A stretch of 14,716 bases of DNA from an uncultured Rickettsiaceae bacterium (GCA_905479885.1 CAJQOE010000093.1:1-14716); one strand, 5' to 3'; counted from the first letter of the stretch, positions 1 to 7,944 are shown. Notes: generated by a model from the letters alone, not told the origin. Program-made: numbers and translations.

Positions 1-108
1 TCACATTATTTAGGATTGGATGCAATGCAAACTATGATTGTTGAAAATGCTTCTAGGAACCATGATTGGAAAAGATTTGATGTGTTGAGTTTCCCAATTC
101 CACTATAA
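1..108 (+). pseudogene. Inverted partial copy of virB6, open at the left edge
   Basis: The plus strand is open from the first base to a TAA at 106-108. Bases 1-103 are the exact reverse complement of 236-338 inside the minus-strand virB6, so the 35 codons repeat the virB6 stretch that contains NHDWKRFDVLSFPIP. The frame then ends in Leu and a stop where the other copy reads PPYV. It is either the end of a second virB6-derived copy continuing left of the window, or one arm of an inverted duplication. The repeat reaches the window edge, so its true length cannot be seen. Perfect identity implies a recent event, gene conversion or an assembly fold-back. Confidence 0.7.
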
Positions 109-227
109 ACATCCTCCTACAAACTCCTACAAAAATATTAATTAATGTAGAGGTATATTACTTAATTTAGGTGGGTCAATTTTGATTACATTTTTTGCTC
201 TAAGTGGGTCAATAGTTGATTACATTT
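104..227 (-). mobile_element. Remnant of an IS21-type insertion sequence end (no transposase)
   Basis: Two direct copies of a roughly 20-bp unit, gtgggtcaattttgattaca (171-190) and a close variant (204-224), lie 33 bp apart. Read on the minus strand they are TGTAATCA...TTGACCCAC units with the tip at about 224. Repeated transposase-binding units of the type TGTAATCAAA-TTGACCC near the tip are typical of IS21-family ends (family knowledge). No istA or istB coding sequence fits in the 120 bp present, so this is a solo or deleted end. Bases 111-134 also carry a short tandem motif, tcctacaaac. The family assignment is inference from these repeats only. Confidence 0.5.
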
Positions 228-1736
228 TACATATGGTGGAATTGGGAAACTCAACACATCAAATCTTTTCCAATCATGGTTCCTAGAAGCATTTTCAACA
301 ATCATAGTTTGCATTGCATCCAATCCTAAATAATGTGATATTTTACAATCAAGTGCATCCCATAATTGTAAATGCCGTAAAGAATCTGGGTAGTATACGT
401 CATCAAATTTACAGAGTTCAGAAGGGCTTGCATTCATCATCCAGCCAGCCATTTGATTCATACCATTTAATAAAAACGGGAATGCCCATTGAATCATACC
501 ATCCATACGGTTCAAATCGTCACCACTGCCTACATTAATATTTATGCCGACAGAAAAATACACCACGAATAAAAACTTAACTAAAAAATTTACTAGCTCA
601 GATTTAGGCGGTATATCGCCAGCTAATACAATTTTAAAACCAAATAAAATGACATATATTGTCAGCAACGCGCTAACTATCTTATGCATATTTCTTTGAA
701 ACTGAAATAATGCGCTAGAATGCCGTGAGTTACTTCCTAAAACTTGTTGCACATCATCAAAGCTACAAACAGCACTGCTAATCATCAATTTAGCGATCAT
801 TTCTTTTACACACTCTATCAACGGCCCGCTCATAACTATAGCAGTCTTAGAGTTATCATATGCTCTTTTGTAACAACCACCCATATTACCGCATGTAGTC
901 AAAGAGGTAAGGTTTGCTAGCTCATCTATACCTTCAGGGCTTAAATCCATAAATTCAGAATATATCGAAACAGGATATGGTTCTTTTATATACTTGCAAC
1001 CAATTGGAATCCAACCACCAAAGCTTTGGGTAGCCACACACATTTTATCATTTTCTTTGATCACTTTCCATGGAAACACCTGTATTATACCGACATCATA
1101 CATAACTCCTTCATCACCTTCTCGTTTATCTTCAAACATTCGATGATATTCTGATTTTGACAGCTTCCAAGCATCTTGAATATCATCCCATGGGTCGCTA
1201 TTAGTTAAAAAAGCCTTGCCAATTACTACTATTGTATCTGCAATAGCTCCTACTCTGGCTACAGCTAAGTCAATATTATTGCACATCGAAAAACTTAATT
1301 TTTGATCATTAAAATCAATTCGATTACCTCTGTCACAAGCACCTGGAAATAATTCCTCATCATTAATAGTTACTCGTAAAAAAGTATTGGCATATAAACC
1401 AGGTGAGATAATATTAGCTACAAGAAAAGTAAAAAACGAGGCAGGAATGCAAGTATGAGAAAATTCACTACGCAATAAATTTCCTGCTCCCTCACCTTCA
1501 CAACTAAGTTTTTCCAGTGTATCTAGTACAGTATCCAACCCATCTGTAGCACGAGCATTATGAATAGCACTAGATATAGATAAAATTATTATAAGTAGTG
1601 CATTTAGTAATTTAAAACGGGGATCAAAAAAACAATTTATAATTTTTACGAATTTAGCATGCAAGCATACAAATAAAATCACTAAGTGATTCACATGAGT
1701 TATTTGTCTGAGTCTACTGGCTGTATTATTATACAT
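186..1736 (-). CDS. virB6: VirB6-family T4SS inner-membrane protein, C-terminally truncated
   Basis: This is a VirB6/TrbL-type polytopic protein of the type IV secretion inner-membrane complex. The 516 residues have a basic N-terminus, a membrane segment at about residues 42-58, a large Cys-containing extracytoplasmic region (about 60-330), then hydrophobic segments (about 350-370 and 385-400) and an amphipathic stretch. The authentic sequence appears to end at PIPPYV (near base 228). The last 14 or so residues (KCNQLLTHLEQKM) are read from the IS-like end, so the hydrophobic core that normally follows is missing; rickettsial VirB6 proteins are usually longer. The start ATG overlaps the virB4 stop (TAATG), indicating translational coupling. 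Function is doubtful because of the truncation, and other virB6 paralogues may lie outside the window. Confidence 0.85.
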   Translation of the reverse strand: MYNNTASRLRQITHVNHLVILFVCLHAKFVKIINCFFDPRFKLLNALLIIILSISSAIHNARATDGLDTVLDTLEKLSCEGEGAGNLLRSEFSHTCIPASFFTFLVANIISPGLYANTFLRVTINDEELFPGACDRGNRIDFNDQKLSFSMCNNIDLAVARVGAIADTIVVIGKAFLTNSDPWDDIQDAWKLSKSEYHRMFEDKREGDEGVMYDVGIIQVFPWKVIKENDKMCVATQSFGGWIPIGCKYIKEPYPVSIYSEFMDLSPEGIDELANLTSLTTCGNMGGCYKRAYDNSKTAIVMSGPLIECVKEMIAKLMISSAVCSFDDVQQVLGSNSRHSSALFQFQRNMHKIVSALLTIYVILFGFKIVLAGDIPPKSELVNFLVKFLFVVYFSVGININVGSGDDLNRMDGMIQWAFPFLLNGMNQMAGWMMNASPSELCKFDDVYYPDSLRHLQLWDALDCKISHYLGLDAMQTMIVENASRNHDWKRFDVLSFPIPPYVKCNQLLTHLEQKM

Positions 1737-4165
1737 TAACCTAACTGTCTTACTTCTTCATAGAAGAATGGCAACCATTTTTTAGGGTCGCTACCATGCT
1801 TTGCAATAATTTTATCCAACAATACAACTGTATCTGCCCTTCCTGAAAGAACATTAATTATGTTATCCATACCACTTAAATTGACCTTTGCTATAACAGC
1901 ATTCACCCCTTGCTTGATCAAAAAATACCGGGAAGCTGGATCAGTTGTTTTAATTAATACATATTCACGTTGAGAAAGCATAAAAGCTGTTTTATAAACG
2001 TCAGTCGCTTTAAGGTTTGGCAAGAAAATTTGCGTAGATGTTTGCTGAATTAAAGTATCACTGATCTTACTTTTAGTAGCGTCTTCTACACTTTGCGTTG
2101 CAAAAATCACAAAAGTATTTAATTTACGCAGAACCTTTAGCCAATCTTTAATTTTAGGTGCAAAGACAGCATTATCAATTAACGCCCACGCTTCATCAAG
2201 AACGATCATAGTGCGTGATCCATCCAAAGATATATTGATTCTATGGAATATGTATAGCAGCACTGGTGACAAAGCTACTGGATCTTTTAACAATTCTGCC
2301 ATCTCAAAGCCAAAAACCCTAGATAGAGATAAATCAATTGCATCTACATCATTATCAAATATACGAGCATGCGATCCTTTGCCATGCCACATTTCAATTC
2401 TACTAGCTAAAGTCCCAGGTCCAGACATACCCAGGAAAGGCACCACATTACTAAGTTTCCTGTCTCTTCTATCTAACCTAAAATTACCATCAATAGCTTG
2501 GGTTAAAACTTTTATATCCTCTGCGTCAAGTGTTTCACCATTCGAGGTTACTAGAGTACGTAGCCACTCCAGGATAAAGGTCCTATTTTCACTTACATCA
2601 TCTAATTGTAAAGGGTTAAACCCACAGTGGGCACCAGGGTCAATAGTAGTATAAATTCCATCCATTGCCCTAATGAATATTTCAGCTCCTCTATCTTTAT
2701 CAAAGAAGAACATTCTTGGCCTAAATTTTTGTGCTTGTGCACATAAAAAATTCATCAACACCGTCTTACCAGCACCGGTTGGCCCAATAATTAAAGTATG
2801 TCCAACATCTCTAACATGAAAATTGAAATAAAATGGCGTTCCAGAGGTAGTATCAAGTACCGTTACATAATCTCCCCAGTGGTTACCTGTAATCTGTCCA
2901 GGAGGATAATTATGCATTGAAGCAAAACCAGCTAAATTTAAAGTGTTAATCGTTGATTTGCGAATGATATAACTCATATTACCAGGCAATTGCCCCCAGT
3001 AGCTAGACTCCATATTCACCCTTTCACGCACTGGTTGCATACCACAATTTGATAATTCTACAGCTGCCATGGATAAAGTGTTTTCTAGAGCCTTCATGTC
3101 TTTATCAAGGCATAGTAAGGACATATGATGATCTCCAAAACCAATATCTCCGCTCATGGCCATATCTAGCGCCTGCGAGATTTCTGCAATTTGTGACACA
3201 GCTTTATCCTGGGCTTGAATCATCCTGTTTTGTTGCAATTGCATTTTATTAATTGCAATTGTTCTATTAGAAAAGCTAAAACTTTGTGTCATTATAAATT
3301 CAAATGGCATCTGTAAGAAGCCATCAAATACTCCTGCAGATGTAGTAGGCCCATATTCGCGCACACTTACTATACCGCCATAACGCTTGCCTCTAGGTCC
3401 TCTAGCTTCTATGGAGCGTGATCCAAAAAACAATCTATTAGTTGGCAAATATTCATCTAAATGATTACTTGGTACCATCATTGGAGATTGATCGCCACAA
3501 TTAACCAAAGTACCTAAAAATTCACTAAGTTCACAAAAAACTCCACCTTTAGTTTTTTTTACGCCTAACAACTTAGTATCATAATCTCTTAATGTGTTAA
3601 GTACACGTGTTGTCATCTCTTCCATGCTTTCACGCATTTCACGCATATCATTTTCCCAAATCGATTTATTTGATTTTTGGCGCATTTTAGTGAAAAAATA
3701 CTCAATAACAGCAGCTCCTTCTTTATCAGGTTCATAAAGGATGCTTACATATAATTCATTAAAATACGAATCTGAATTTGAATTTTTAGCATTCCATTCA
3801 GCTTCTAAATAACTAATAAAGCCTTTAGCGGTACTAACTGTAGGATCCATGCTATACTCAGCACTAGATTCCATAACCGGCTTACGTCGTCTAATTGTAT
3901 GAAAATATAATGTGACATTTCCAGACGCCATATTTTTTAACAAGGAATTTCTGATACCTTTTCGTATATCTAGATCATCATCATCAGCTGTTTCAAATGA
4001 AAATCCACCAACTTTCACAACCTGCAGCAAACCATTATTTTTAGTCAAAATAGTGTTCTTATTCCAATGGCCTTTATATGGAATAAAGTCAGAAACAGGC
4101 TTTTCTTTTTTTGAATATTTTTCCTTAGCCGAAGCTGTTTTAAATAATTTAAACATATAATCCAT
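1736..4165 (-). CDS. virB4: VirB4 T4SS ATPase
   Basis: This is the AAA+-type ATPase that powers assembly and substrate transfer of the type IV secretion system at the inner membrane. At 809 residues it has the normal family length. The N-terminal CagE/VirB4 domain covers about the first 400 residues. The C-terminal ATPase domain has a Walker A GPTGAGKT at 461-468 and a Walker B IVLDEAW at 654-660, followed by the conserved FATQSVEDA near 688-696. The ATG lies 5 nt after the virB3 stop and the TAA overlaps the virB6 ATG, so the three genes form one operon. A second in-frame ATG at residue 4 is a possible alternative start. All catalytic motifs look intact, unlike the downstream virB6. Confidence 0.97.
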   Translation of the reverse strand: MDYMFKLFKTASAKEKYSKKEKPVSDFIPYKGHWNKNTILTKNNGLLQVVKVGGFSFETADDDDLDIRKGIRNSLLKNMASGNVTLYFHTIRRRKPVMESSAEYSMDPTVSTAKGFISYLEAEWNAKNSNSDSYFNELYVSILYEPDKEGAAVIEYFFTKMRQKSNKSIWENDMREMRESMEEMTTRVLNTLRDYDTKLLGVKKTKGGVFCELSEFLGTLVNCGDQSPMMVPSNHLDEYLPTNRLFFGSRSIEARGPRGKRYGGIVSVREYGPTTSAGVFDGFLQMPFEFIMTQSFSFSNRTIAINKMQLQQNRMIQAQDKAVSQIAEISQALDMAMSGDIGFGDHHMSLLCLDKDMKALENTLSMAAVELSNCGMQPVRERVNMESSYWGQLPGNMSYIIRKSTINTLNLAGFASMHNYPPGQITGNHWGDYVTVLDTTSGTPFYFNFHVRDVGHTLIIGPTGAGKTVLMNFLCAQAQKFRPRMFFFDKDRGAEIFIRAMDGIYTTIDPGAHCGFNPLQLDDVSENRTFILEWLRTLVTSNGETLDAEDIKVLTQAIDGNFRLDRRDRKLSNVVPFLGMSGPGTLASRIEMWHGKGSHARIFDNDVDAIDLSLSRVFGFEMAELLKDPVALSPVLLYIFHRINISLDGSRTMIVLDEAWALIDNAVFAPKIKDWLKVLRKLNTFVIFATQSVEDATKSKISDTLIQQTSTQIFLPNLKATDVYKTAFMLSQREYVLIKTTDPASRYFLIKQGVNAVIAKVNLSGMDNIINVLSGRADTVVLLDKIIAKHGSDPKKWLPFFYEEVRQLG

Positions 4166-4170
4166 CTATC

Positions 4171-4458
4171 TCAGGCACTATAAGAGTTAGCTCCATAATA
4201 TGACTTATTAGGACACTGGTTGCATTTACCAGCATAATTCAGGTAAAGCTCCATGAATCTTGGCTCTTTAAAACACAAAAGATATCCGATTAAATGCACT
4301 ACAGCTGCTATGAAAATAATATAGATACTAGATTTTTGAATAAACATGGTTACGGCTACCATAAGATTCAACATTGCATATTGAATACTTACTCCAAAAA
4401 TCATCGATGGTCTGGTTAAACCCACGAAAAGCGGGTCGGATGTTAATTGCCCTGACAT
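4171..4458 (-). CDS. virB3: VirB3 T4SS inner-membrane protein
   Basis: This is a small membrane component of the type IV secretion inner-membrane platform that works with VirB4. The 95 residues show the family opening (SDPLFVGLTRP) followed by two hydrophobic helices (about 20-40 and 45-62). The tail contains a CNQC pair at about residues 79-82. A good ribosome-binding site, AGAGGTG, sits about 6 nt upstream of the ATG. It is the first gene of the virB3-virB4-virB6 operon. The promoter should be in the 234-bp gap to plsC (4459-4692), but no clear -35/-10 pair stands out there. Confidence 0.93.
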   Translation of the reverse strand: MSGQLTSDPLFVGLTRPSMIFGVSIQYAMLNLMVAVTMFIQKSSIYIIFIAAVVHLIGYLLCFKEPRFMELYLNYAGKCNQCPNKSYYGANSYSA

Positions 4459-4692
4459 AATGCACCTCTAAATATCAATTAGATAAAATACTAACATATT
4501 TCAGTCTAGTTGAATTAGATAGATCAAATCAAACCTATACTATCAATATGCTAAAGATTTTTATAGCACGAGTCATTGGCGCACCAAATAATACTAAATT
4601 GCTTAAATTAATACACATTTGAAGGCATAATTAACTGTAATCATTTAAAGAAGCGATTATGGCTATATAATAGTCGGTTACGATAATGGACT

Positions 4693-5493
4693 TTATACTC
4701 CAAGTTCGATCAATTTATTCTTTTCTAGATTGATTTTATTTTGAATATACAATGTAAGTTCTCTTGCATCTTGATTAGCGAAATCTTCAGGCATCATCAC
4801 TTCTATCACTTTAACTTTTACAGTACCTTGTTGTTTGAACCAAAAACCTTTTGGCCAGACCAAGCCAGCATTATGCGCAATCAATGCTATCGGTACTTTA
4901 GCATTTAGGGCAAGCTTAGCAGCGCTTACTTTAAATGACACGGTTTTATCAACAGAAACACGAGTAGATTCTGGAAACATAATAATAGAGATACCACCAT
5001 CAATTTTGCGTTCTCCTTCCTTTAGAATTTGCACTACAGATCTGCTATTACTCCTATCTACAGCTATAGGCCTAACAGTTTTTAAACAACGCCCAAATAT
5101 TGGTATATCTAACAATTCTTGCTTCACTACCCAAGAATGTTTTGGAATAATCAATTGCATAAAGAAATTCTCCCAAAAAGATTGGTGATTTGCTAATGCA
5201 ATGTATGGCTTAAAATCTTGTGGTAATTTATCTACCCCTTCTGTTTCAAACTTAATACCACATATACCCCAAATCAAATATATAAAAATATATGAAAATA
5301 TTTCTGACATTTTATAGCGCCAAGAATACGGCGCACCGATAAATTGTACTGGTATACAAAATAAAACAAAAAATGATGTCATCACTACACTAATTATTGT
5401 ATAAAACACAATAACTTTTAAACGCCAAGATAAAGACATAAAAAATATAACCCCAAATTTAACTAAGAGCAGAACTATATAGTATTTTTTCAC
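4693..5493 (-). CDS. plsC: 1-acyl-sn-glycerol-3-phosphate acyltransferase (PlsC)
   Basis: It acylates lysophosphatidic acid to phosphatidic acid in membrane phospholipid synthesis. A hydrophobic N-terminus (about residues 25-80) anchors it. The acyltransferase motifs are NHQSFWE (H103, with Glu at 108 in the H-X4-D/E position) and FPESTR (173-178), where most relatives have FPEGTR. Glu in the first motif is known in alpha- and betaproteobacterial PlsC (KHQSxWE type). The open frame begins with GTG at 5493, but no convincing ribosome-binding site precedes it. An internal ATG at 5439 (residue 19, MSLSWRLK) is the more usual PlsC start and may be the true one. The gene is divergent from trpS; a perfect TATAAT on the minus strand (5536-5541) could be its -10 element. 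Confidence 0.9.
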   Translation of the reverse strand: MKKYYIVLLLVKFGVIFFMSLSWRLKVIVFYTIISVVMTSFFVLFCIPVQFIGAPYSWRYKMSEIFSYIFIYLIWGICGIKFETEGVDKLPQDFKPYIALANHQSFWENFFMQLIIPKHSWVVKQELLDIPIFGRCLKTVRPIAVDRSNSRSVVQILKEGERKIDGGISIIMFPESTRVSVDKTVSFKVSAAKLALNAKVPIALIAHNAGLVWPKGFWFKQQGTVKVKVIEVMMPEDFANQDARELTLYIQNKINLEKNKLIELGV

Positions 5494-5560
5494 TTCGTAA
5501 AACTATAATCCTTATATATACATATTAGAAACTAAATTATAAGATCTTTTTAGAGGCACT

Positions 5561-6550
5561 ATGACAAAAACTGCATTATCAGGTATCCAAACAAGTGGTG
5601 GATTACACCTTGGCAATTATCTGGGATCCATCAATAATTGGCTAAATTTACAGGAGGATTATAATTGCTATTTTTTCTTAGCGGATTTGCATTCTATCAC
5701 GGTTGATCGCAGCGCTGAAGACTTGCGAAAATCAACACTTAGTGCAGCTGCAACTTATCTTGCCGCCGGGATTAACCCTAAAAAATCTACTATATTTTTA
5801 CAGTCAGCTATAAAAGAACATTGTGAATTAGCTTGGATGCTAAACTGCATTACCCCTATAGGCTGGCTCAAACGTATGACACAATTTAAAGATAAAGCTG
5901 GTAAAAAACAAGATAATGCAAATACTGGGTTATTTACTTACCCTATTTTAATGGCAGCTGATATTTTACTCTATAACGCAGACATTGTACCAGTTGGTGA
6001 TGATCAAAAACAACATCTAGAACTTACCAGAGATATAGCAGGAGTTATCAATAGAAAATTTGGCCAACAAATTATAAAGGTACCAGACCCCTTAATACAA
6101 GGCACTGCAACAAGAGTTATGAGCTTGCGTGACGGTAATAAAAAAATGAGCAAATCCGATGCTAGCGATGCGTCTAGAGTGAATCTTACGGACAGCCCAG
6201 ATATTATAATGCAAAAACTTAAAAAAGCTAAAACAGATAATTTAGCTGAAATAACTTATGATCCAACACAGCGTCCAGAAGTAAGCAATTTAATTAATAT
6301 ATTTTGTGCATTGTCGCAACAAACTCAAGCTTCTATCGTAGAACAATACCAAATCAAAGGATTTGCTGTATTCAAAAGTGATTTAGCAGAACTAATAATT
6401 TCTAAATTAGAGCCAATAAACATAGAATATAAAAAAATAATTCAAGACCCACAATATATTAAAGATACCTTAGCTAATGGCGCAAACCGAGCTAGAATCA
6501 TAGCACAAAAAACGTGTAGCATGGTAGCAGAGAATTTTGGTTTGCTATGA
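5561..6550 (+). CDS. trpS: Tryptophanyl-tRNA synthetase
   Basis: This class I aminoacyl-tRNA synthetase charges tRNA-Trp. The 329 residues match the usual bacterial size. The HIGH-type motif is HLGN (16-19) in the context TSGGLHLGNYLGS, and the KMSKS loop is intact at 195-199 (GNKKMSKSD). The ribosome-binding site AGAGG lies 6 nt before the ATG. The frame is clean throughout. This matters because a decayed frame begins right after its stop, which argues against poor sequence quality as the cause of that decay. Confidence 0.97.
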   Translation: MTKTALSGIQTSGGLHLGNYLGSINNWLNLQEDYNCYFFLADLHSITVDRSAEDLRKSTLSAAATYLAAGINPKKSTIFLQSAIKEHCELAWMLNCITPIGWLKRMTQFKDKAGKKQDNANTGLFTYPILMAADILLYNADIVPVGDDQKQHLELTRDIAGVINRKFGQQIIKVPDPLIQGTATRVMSLRDGNKKMSKSDASDASRVNLTDSPDIIMQKLKKAKTDNLAEITYDPTQRPEVSNLINIFCALSQQTQASIVEQYQIKGFAVFKSDLAELIISKLEPINIEYKKIIQDPQYIKDTLANGANRARIIAQKTCSMVAENFGLL

Positions 6551-6866
6551 TGCAATATTTCCTTTGGTATCTTTCTTTCAAAGAGCGATAACACAAGGCT
6601 GTAAAAATATTGGTCAAAAAGTAGAGCTATTGGTGTTGTCACTATATATGCTACTTATATTACTACCATATGGGATGATAGAACTGCTAAAACATTTATT
6701 ATTGGAAATGTTGCAACTATAGCTTTTATTGCAGATATTATTAATTGAGCAGAAAAAAATAACTGATAATATTGAAAGCAATGAAATCGGTTCTGTTGCA
6801 TGCTTTGTCGAAAATGTAAATTCAACGCAAATGCTCAAAGAACCAGTTTTTTTAAATATGCATTGA
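6537..6866 (+). pseudogene. Decayed gene remnant spread over three plus-strand frames
   Basis: Three coding-like stretches follow one another in different frames. The first (about 6552-6615) includes FPLVSFFQRAITQGCKNIGQ. The second (about 6614-6746) includes SRAIGVVTIYATYITTIWDD and a hydrophobic FIIGNVATIAFIADIIN. The third (about 6738-6866) includes KKITDNIESNEIGSVACFVE and ends at TGA 6864-6866. Restoring one A in the AAAAA run near 6619 joins the first two as ...GQKSRAIGVV.... The second junction needs a further indel, perhaps in the A run near 6755, and removal of a TGA. The piece looks like the C-terminus of a membrane protein, and a hairpin follows directly. I do not recognise the family. 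No start codon or N-terminus is present. Confidence 0.55.
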
Positions 6867-6870
6867 TTAT

Positions 6871-6920
6871 AATTATGGAGTTATCCTTGCAAGCCAAAAA
6901 GCAAGAATAACTCCATAATT
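6871..6920. terminator. Long hairpin, probable bidirectional terminator
   Basis: Arms 6871-6890 and 6901-6920 pair over 20 bp with one mismatch around a 10-nt loop. It lies 4 bp past the stop of the plus-strand relic and 3 bp past the stop of the minus-strand 109-residue gene, so it can end transcription from both sides. The flanks are AT-rich but lack a long clean T run. Confidence 0.7.
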
Positions 6921-6923
6921 TTA

Positions 6924-7253
6924 TTAATTAAAGGCAGCTTCAGCTAGAAGATGACTATTAGTTTCTTCTTGACCAGCAAAGCCGTCTACTGCGTGATCAA
7001 TTAGCTGCATCATTTCTGGATCGACAAAGTATTCAAGCAGGTCTTTTGGTATATCAATAGCGCCACTACTGCTCCAAAACGTATCATTTTTTAAACTGTC
7101 TAAGATTAACGTTGTAGTAACTTTTTTATCAGCAACATTATTTTGTGCTAGCTCACTGTAATTATTATTATTTTCTGCTGACTCATTATTTTTTGACCAC
7201 TTGAAGAATCGTGAAATCATCTTTTTGATACTATAGTTCTCTCCACATTGCAT
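6924..7253 (-). CDS. Hypothetical protein, 109 residues
   Basis: I do not recognise this protein. The ATG is preceded by AAGGA with 6 nt spacing (7260-7264), a good ribosome-binding site that supports this start over the Met at residue 12. There is a basic amphipathic N-terminus (KKMISRFFKWSK), an Asn-rich linker (about 23-36) and an acidic helical C-terminal half (DIPKDLLEYFVDPEMMQLID). No signal peptide, membrane segment or Cys pair suggests a function. A candidate promoter lies just upstream and a strong hairpin directly downstream, so it appears to be an independent transcription unit. A short lineage-specific protein, possibly secreted, is conceivable but unsupported. Confidence 0.65.
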   Translation of the reverse strand: MQCGENYSIKKMISRFFKWSKNNESAENNNNYSELAQNNVADKKVTTTLILDSLKNDTFWSSSGAIDIPKDLLEYFVDPEMMQLIDHAVDGFAGQEETNSHLLAEAAFN

Positions 7254-7287
7254 AAGAAGTCCTTACAAAAGTAAACTTCTTAATACT

Positions 7288-7318
7288 ATATTAGCACTTA
7301 ATTACTAATTAATGTAAA
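7288..7318 (-). promoter_or_regulatory. Candidate promoter of the 109-residue gene
   Basis: On the minus strand TTTACA (7313-7318) is followed after 19 bp by TAATAT (7288-7293). A TG precedes it (TGCTAATAT), as in an extended -10 element. The start codon would lie about 34 nt downstream. The spacing is longer than ideal, so the extended -10 carries most of the weight. Confidence 0.4.
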
Positions 7319-7349
7319 ATAAGAATAATTTTGCAAAATTATTCTTATT
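7318..7349. terminator. 32-bp perfect palindrome between mlaD and the orphan gene
   Basis: The sequence is self-complementary around the centre 7333/7334 (half: aataagaataattttg). Its all-AT ends give a built-in T stretch. It lies downstream of mlaD on the minus strand and could terminate the ssrA-sspB-rnhA-mlaD run. It also abuts the -35 region of the next gene, so an operator role is an alternative. Confidence 0.5.
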
Positions 7350-7399
7350 GGATAGGATGAATACAAAGAACTAAATACTGTGGCATATTATCAGAGCTA

Positions 7400-7474
7400 A
7401 TGAAAAACCGAAGTAATTCACGGCATTCTGGGGTATTATTCGAGTTTCAAAGCAATATGCATAATATTTTCTAA
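7400..7474 (+). pseudogene. Decayed fragment of virB6
   Basis: Bases 7410-7464 match the reverse complement of 682-736 inside virB6 at 48 of 55 positions by my alignment. The plus-strand frame here reads SNSRHSGVLFEFQSNMHNIF followed by TAA, against SNSRHSSALFQFQRNMHKIV in VirB6. Flanking bases show no clear similarity. It is a small displaced piece of a virB6 family gene, 9 bp past the mlaD stop and on the opposite strand. The divergence suggests either age or origin from a virB6 paralogue. Confidence 0.75.
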
Positions 7475-7483
7475 AACTAAAAT

Positions 7484-7933
7484 CTACTTGCTAGTCAATG
7501 AATACATTAATTTGCCAATTAAATCTTCGATATTTAAGGATGATTGGGTAAATTTAATTTTACCCTCATTGCTTAAATTATCCTCTGACACACCTGGGCT
7601 AATACGGATATACTTTCCACCTAATAATCCACTTGTGGCAACGACAGCTCGAGAATCTTCGGGAATTTCTATTTTTTTGTCGATATAAAGTCTTACCCCG
7701 GCATAATACGTATCTGAATCCAATAGGACGCTATCAACATAACCGATTTTAATACCAGCTAATTTTACATCTGCACCTTCAGAAATACCATCAATATCCT
7801 GAAAATTTGCGACTACGTTATAGCCGTCCCGTGTTTTAGATACGTTGCTTACATTGTAAGCAAAAACTAAAAAGCCAAAAGCCACTACTAAAACTAACAA
7901 ACCTACTAAAGTTTCAATTACACCTTGTTTCAT
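7484..7933 (-). CDS. mlaD: MlaD-family lipid transport protein (MCE domain)
   Basis: This is the periplasmic substrate-binding subunit of the Mla ABC system, which moves phospholipids between the outer and inner membranes and maintains outer-membrane lipid asymmetry. The 149 residues have one N-terminal membrane anchor (about residues 6-26) and then an MCE domain with the typical GISEGADVKLAGIKIGYV and SGLLGGKYIRISPG segments. The length is normal for MlaD. It follows the NDUFA12-like gene by 11 nt in the same operon. A weak AGAAGA lies upstream of the ATG. The other mla genes are not in this window. Confidence 0.93.
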   Translation of the reverse strand: MKQGVIETLVGLLVLVVAFGFLVFAYNVSNVSKTRDGYNVVANFQDIDGISEGADVKLAGIKIGYVDSVLLDSDTYYAGVRLYIDKKIEIPEDSRAVVATSGLLGGKYIRISPGVSEDNLSNEGKIKFTQSSLNIEDLIGKLMYSLTSK

Positions 7934-7944
7934 CTATATATCTT

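Larger units (their letters stand above)
1..338. repeat. 103-bp perfect inverted repeat with 132-bp spacer
   Basis: Arms are 1-103 and 236-338, identical when one is reverse complemented; the first mismatch on the inner side is at 104/235. The 132-bp spacer (104-235) contains the IS21-like end. The left arm may continue outside the window. Such an arrangement can arise from inversion or duplication around an insertion sequence, or from an assembly artefact. Confidence 0.9.

Noticed and set aside
2211..2654. 147-codon plus-strand frame
   Set aside because: It lies wholly antisense to the VirB4 ATPase domain, whose motifs are unambiguous.
4547..4621. Short plus-strand frame (MLKIFIARVIGAPNN...) in the virB3-plsC gap
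   Set aside because: It has 24 codons, no clear ribosome-binding site and no recognisable family; it more likely occurs by chance in the intergenic region.
6789..6800. GGTTCTGTTGCA, resembling the tip of IS6-type inverted repeats
   Set aside because: There is only one copy, no partner end or transposase, and it falls inside a coding-like stretch of the relic after trpS.
6614..6838. Minus-strand 74-codon frame rich in Ser, Asn, Cys and Ile
   Set aside because: Its composition is typical of an antisense shadow; the plus-strand frames there look more like protein.
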